NCBI GenBank assembly: GCA_004151065.3 | Contig: NWUY0300012691.1 | Span: 8,053 to 18,136 of the forward strand | DNA length: 10,084 nt | DNA from: Larix sibirica | Taxonomy: Eukaryota > Streptophyta > Pinopsida > Pinales > Pinaceae | Direction of reading: 5' to 3' | Shown here: in pieces, positions 8,486-10,084 of the stretch | Position numbering within the stretch: position 1 is the stretch's first letter | How the letters are laid out: each line of letters opens with the position of its first letter | Position numbers and translations under genes: made by a program | The notes under the pieces: generated by a model | The model's database searches: none | Told to the model about the DNA's origin: nothing | Seen by the model: the letters and a program-made list of their open reading frames with translations, nothing else

Positions 8486-9081
8486 CATGGGAAGAAGTTG
8501 AAAAGCTTTTGAAAGTTGGTTTCGTTTATCTTGTGCCGTTAACTGAATGGGTTTCTAACATTGTCCCGGTTGTGTTTTCACAAGGGACTATTAGAGTTTT
8601 TGTTGATTATAGGCACCTAAATAAGGCTTGTCCCAAGGAAAATTACCCTACCCCCTTCATCGACCAAATTATTGTTAACTTCACTGGAAGGTTGTCTTTT
8701 CATTTATGGGGGGTTTCTATGGCTATAATTAGATCGAAATTCTCCCATATAACTTGCACAAGTCAAATTTCATCTTCCCATGGGGAACCTTTGCTTATCG
8801 CAAGTTCCCTTTGGTCTCAAGAATTTCGAGGCCACCTTTCAACGAGCTATGTGATATGCTTTCCATGACATCAAGCATATTGTATACCCTTATCTCAATG
8901 ATATACCTGCTCATTCAACCCGTCGAGAAGATCATTCCGAGCATCTTAGAGCTATCTTCCTTTGATGTGACCACTACAATATTCTCTTGAACGCACACAA
9001 ATGTATTTTTTGTGTCGAAGCTGGAAGATTCCTGGGATTCATTATCTCCAAGGACAGGATCTGGATTGATCCAATAAAGGA
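8486..9081 (+). pseudogene. pol: Ty3/gypsy reverse transcriptase fragment, frameshifted
   Basis: The order of conserved blocks is that of a plant Ty3/gypsy reverse transcriptase, which copies element RNA into DNA inside the particle. WEEVEKLLKVGFVY and PLTEWVSNIVPV open it; QGTIRVFVDYRHLNKACPKENY and PTPFIDQI follow. A frameshift near 8702 (1 nt missing) leads to GGFYGYN-TAG-IEILPY, where families have GYNQI. Then come FIFPWGTFAYRKFP, a second 1-nt loss in the C-run at 8807-8809, and the block ending PYLNDIPAHS. The last part reads NAHKCIFCVEAGRFLGFI to a TAA at about 9079. Two TGA stops also occur in the last frame. The catalytic Y-L-D-D is Y-L-N-D here, so the enzyme would be dead even without the frameshifts. 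Protease, RNase H and integrase are absent from the flanks. Confidence 0.85.
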
Positions 9082-9717
9082 TTAACCTAAAATTTTTTAC
9101 ACTAATATCCTCATGATGGAACCTTTATCAAACTCTTTGTGTCAGACTAATTCCATTGGACTCACGAGTGGACATCATAAAGGTTACATTGAGTTCATTC
9201 AATTAAATTTTCCTTACGACCTTGTTCTGGTCCTGCCACCTATGCATTCATCCGATGTGGTTGGTCCACATTATATTTCCGGTCCACATGGCCCCTCCAC
9301 ATCACAGTTTTGTCCACATGACACGAGTGGGGTCCATCTCAAATTTTCCCAAATGTTTTCTCAAAATTTCATAAATAGGTTAGTTTTTAAAAATTATACC
9401 ATAGGTGGCCACACAAAATTTTGCACGTGGCATTTCCTTCATTTTGGAACTTCTCTATCACTTAACATAAGTGCATTTTTTCCACTGATAGATATACAGT
9501 TTTTGAAAATTTCCCCAAATTTCCTCATCTAGTCTACCATTTCTACTGGTAGACCACATATTTAATACCTGAGCTCCATTAAAACACCAGTTGTTAACTA
9601 ACATCGCGATTTTCATAGAAGCATTTGTCAAATAGTTTCCGTGCAAGCTCCACAAGCTCTGAGTTCTACCTATAATTGTGGATTCTGGACCATATATTCC
9701 CAATGTTGCAACCAAGA
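9082..9717. other. Non-coding or unrecognisable stretch after the reverse transcriptase fragment
   Basis: The expected continuation of pol (RNase H, integrase) is not visible after 9081. Open frames exist on both strands, including a minus-strand frame at 9458-9730, but their predicted proteins show no recognisable motif. The apparent GTG start of that minus-strand frame lies inside a primer-binding-site-like sequence. Confidence 0.4.
9265..9319 (+). repeat. Cluster of four TCCACAT motifs
   Basis: TCCACAT occurs at 9265, 9283, 9296 and 9313, with spacings of 18, 13 and 17 bp, three of them preceded by G (GTCCACAT). The intervening bases differ, so this is not a simple tandem array. It may be a remnant repeat or a chance cluster. 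Confidence 0.5.
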
Positions 9718-9729
9718 GATCTGATACCA
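9718..9729 (-). other. Primer-binding-site-like sequence for initiator tRNA-Met, minus strand
   Basis: The minus strand reads TGGTATCAGATC, which matches 11 of 12 bases of the TGGTATCAGAGC site that primes many plant LTR retroelements. A minus-strand element would then have its 5' LTR to the right (from about 9733, possibly beyond the window) and its internal region to the left. The expected CA end of an LTR is not present just before it, which weakens the call. Confidence 0.3.
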
Positions 9730-9945
9730 CTCTCTCACATCCCCATCCATCATTCCGACCAAAGAAGGGAGGTATTTACAAATTTCATGCTTATAAATTT
9801 TTCCCCATGCTTATAGAAATGCAACTTACAATGGAAATAAAACTCCATCCACACAAACATCATGCATAAACAAACATAATTATCATAGGAACAAAATAAA
9901 ATGATTCCACATTCATATACAAGAGAATACTTATNAACATACATC

Positions 9946-9994
9946 ATATTAACCTAATGGATATATTAACCTAACATACACTATATTAACCTAA
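9946..9994 (+). repeat. Three copies of ATATTAACCTAA
   Basis: The 12-mer ATATTAACCTAA occurs at 9946, 9963 and 9983, with 17- and 20-bp spacing and AT-rich spacers. The unresolved base at 9935 lies just upstream. It looks like a small local tandem expansion. Apart from this, 9733-10084 shows no gene. Confidence 0.7.
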
Positions 9995-10084
9995 TGATCT
10001 TTCATGCATGGATTCTCATCCATCGCCAGAATGGATCAATCTGCAATACGTATACCCATAAATTCTCATTCTAATTCACTGAAT

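Noticed and set aside
9458-9730. Minus-strand 90-codon frame as a gene
   Set aside because: Its start codon is a GTG inside the primer-site-like sequence and the predicted protein shows no recognisable domain.

Overview
This window looks like nuclear DNA from a large-genome seed plant. The evidence is a Ty3/gypsy gag fragment and a Ty3/gypsy reverse transcriptase fragment of plant type, GT-AG intron signals, an AT-rich background and old, nested, decayed transposable elements. A gymnosperm would fit, but nothing here proves it. No intact gene, tRNA, rRNA or CRISPR array was found. Single N bases at 7947 and 9935 mark unresolved assembly positions.

Layout, left to right. (1) 2-790, plus strand: the 3' part of a decayed reading frame, charged and helix-like, with one frameshift near 405-413. 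(2) 794-1210: five degenerate units of about 86 bp, most carrying a CCGACT-type arm and a complementary AGTCGG-type arm. (3) 1290-1563: a promoter-like stretch and a probable 75-nt leader intron. (4) 1564 to about 5180, plus strand: a very long decayed reading frame of unrecognised type with an N-terminal globular region, an S/T/P/Q/N-rich linker and a coiled-coil C-terminal half. It carries about 32 internal stops but few indels, includes a 162-bp in-frame tandem duplication, and ends at a polypurine-tract-like sequence. (5) 5190-5880: AT-rich, no gene seen. (6) 5900-7025: a GC-richer island with decayed minus-strand frames, unclassified. (7) 7125-8485: two direct copies of a ~535-bp AT-rich repeat flanking a minus-strand gag fragment. 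(8) 8486-9081: a plus-strand reverse transcriptase fragment with two frameshifts and a changed catalytic motif. (9) 9082-10084: mostly featureless, with a minus-strand primer-binding-site-like sequence, a TCCACAT cluster and a short repeat.

The most notable pattern is how the two long frames at the left are broken. Nearly every stop is TAA, TAG or TGA where one C-to-T change from CAA, CAG or CGA would explain it. Methylation-driven cytosine deamination of a silenced element is the simplest reading. The conserved GYNQI motif in the reverse transcriptase, read here as GYN-stop-I, supports this independently. Nothing in the window appears to form a working pathway; the pieces are layers of dead or non-autonomous mobile DNA.
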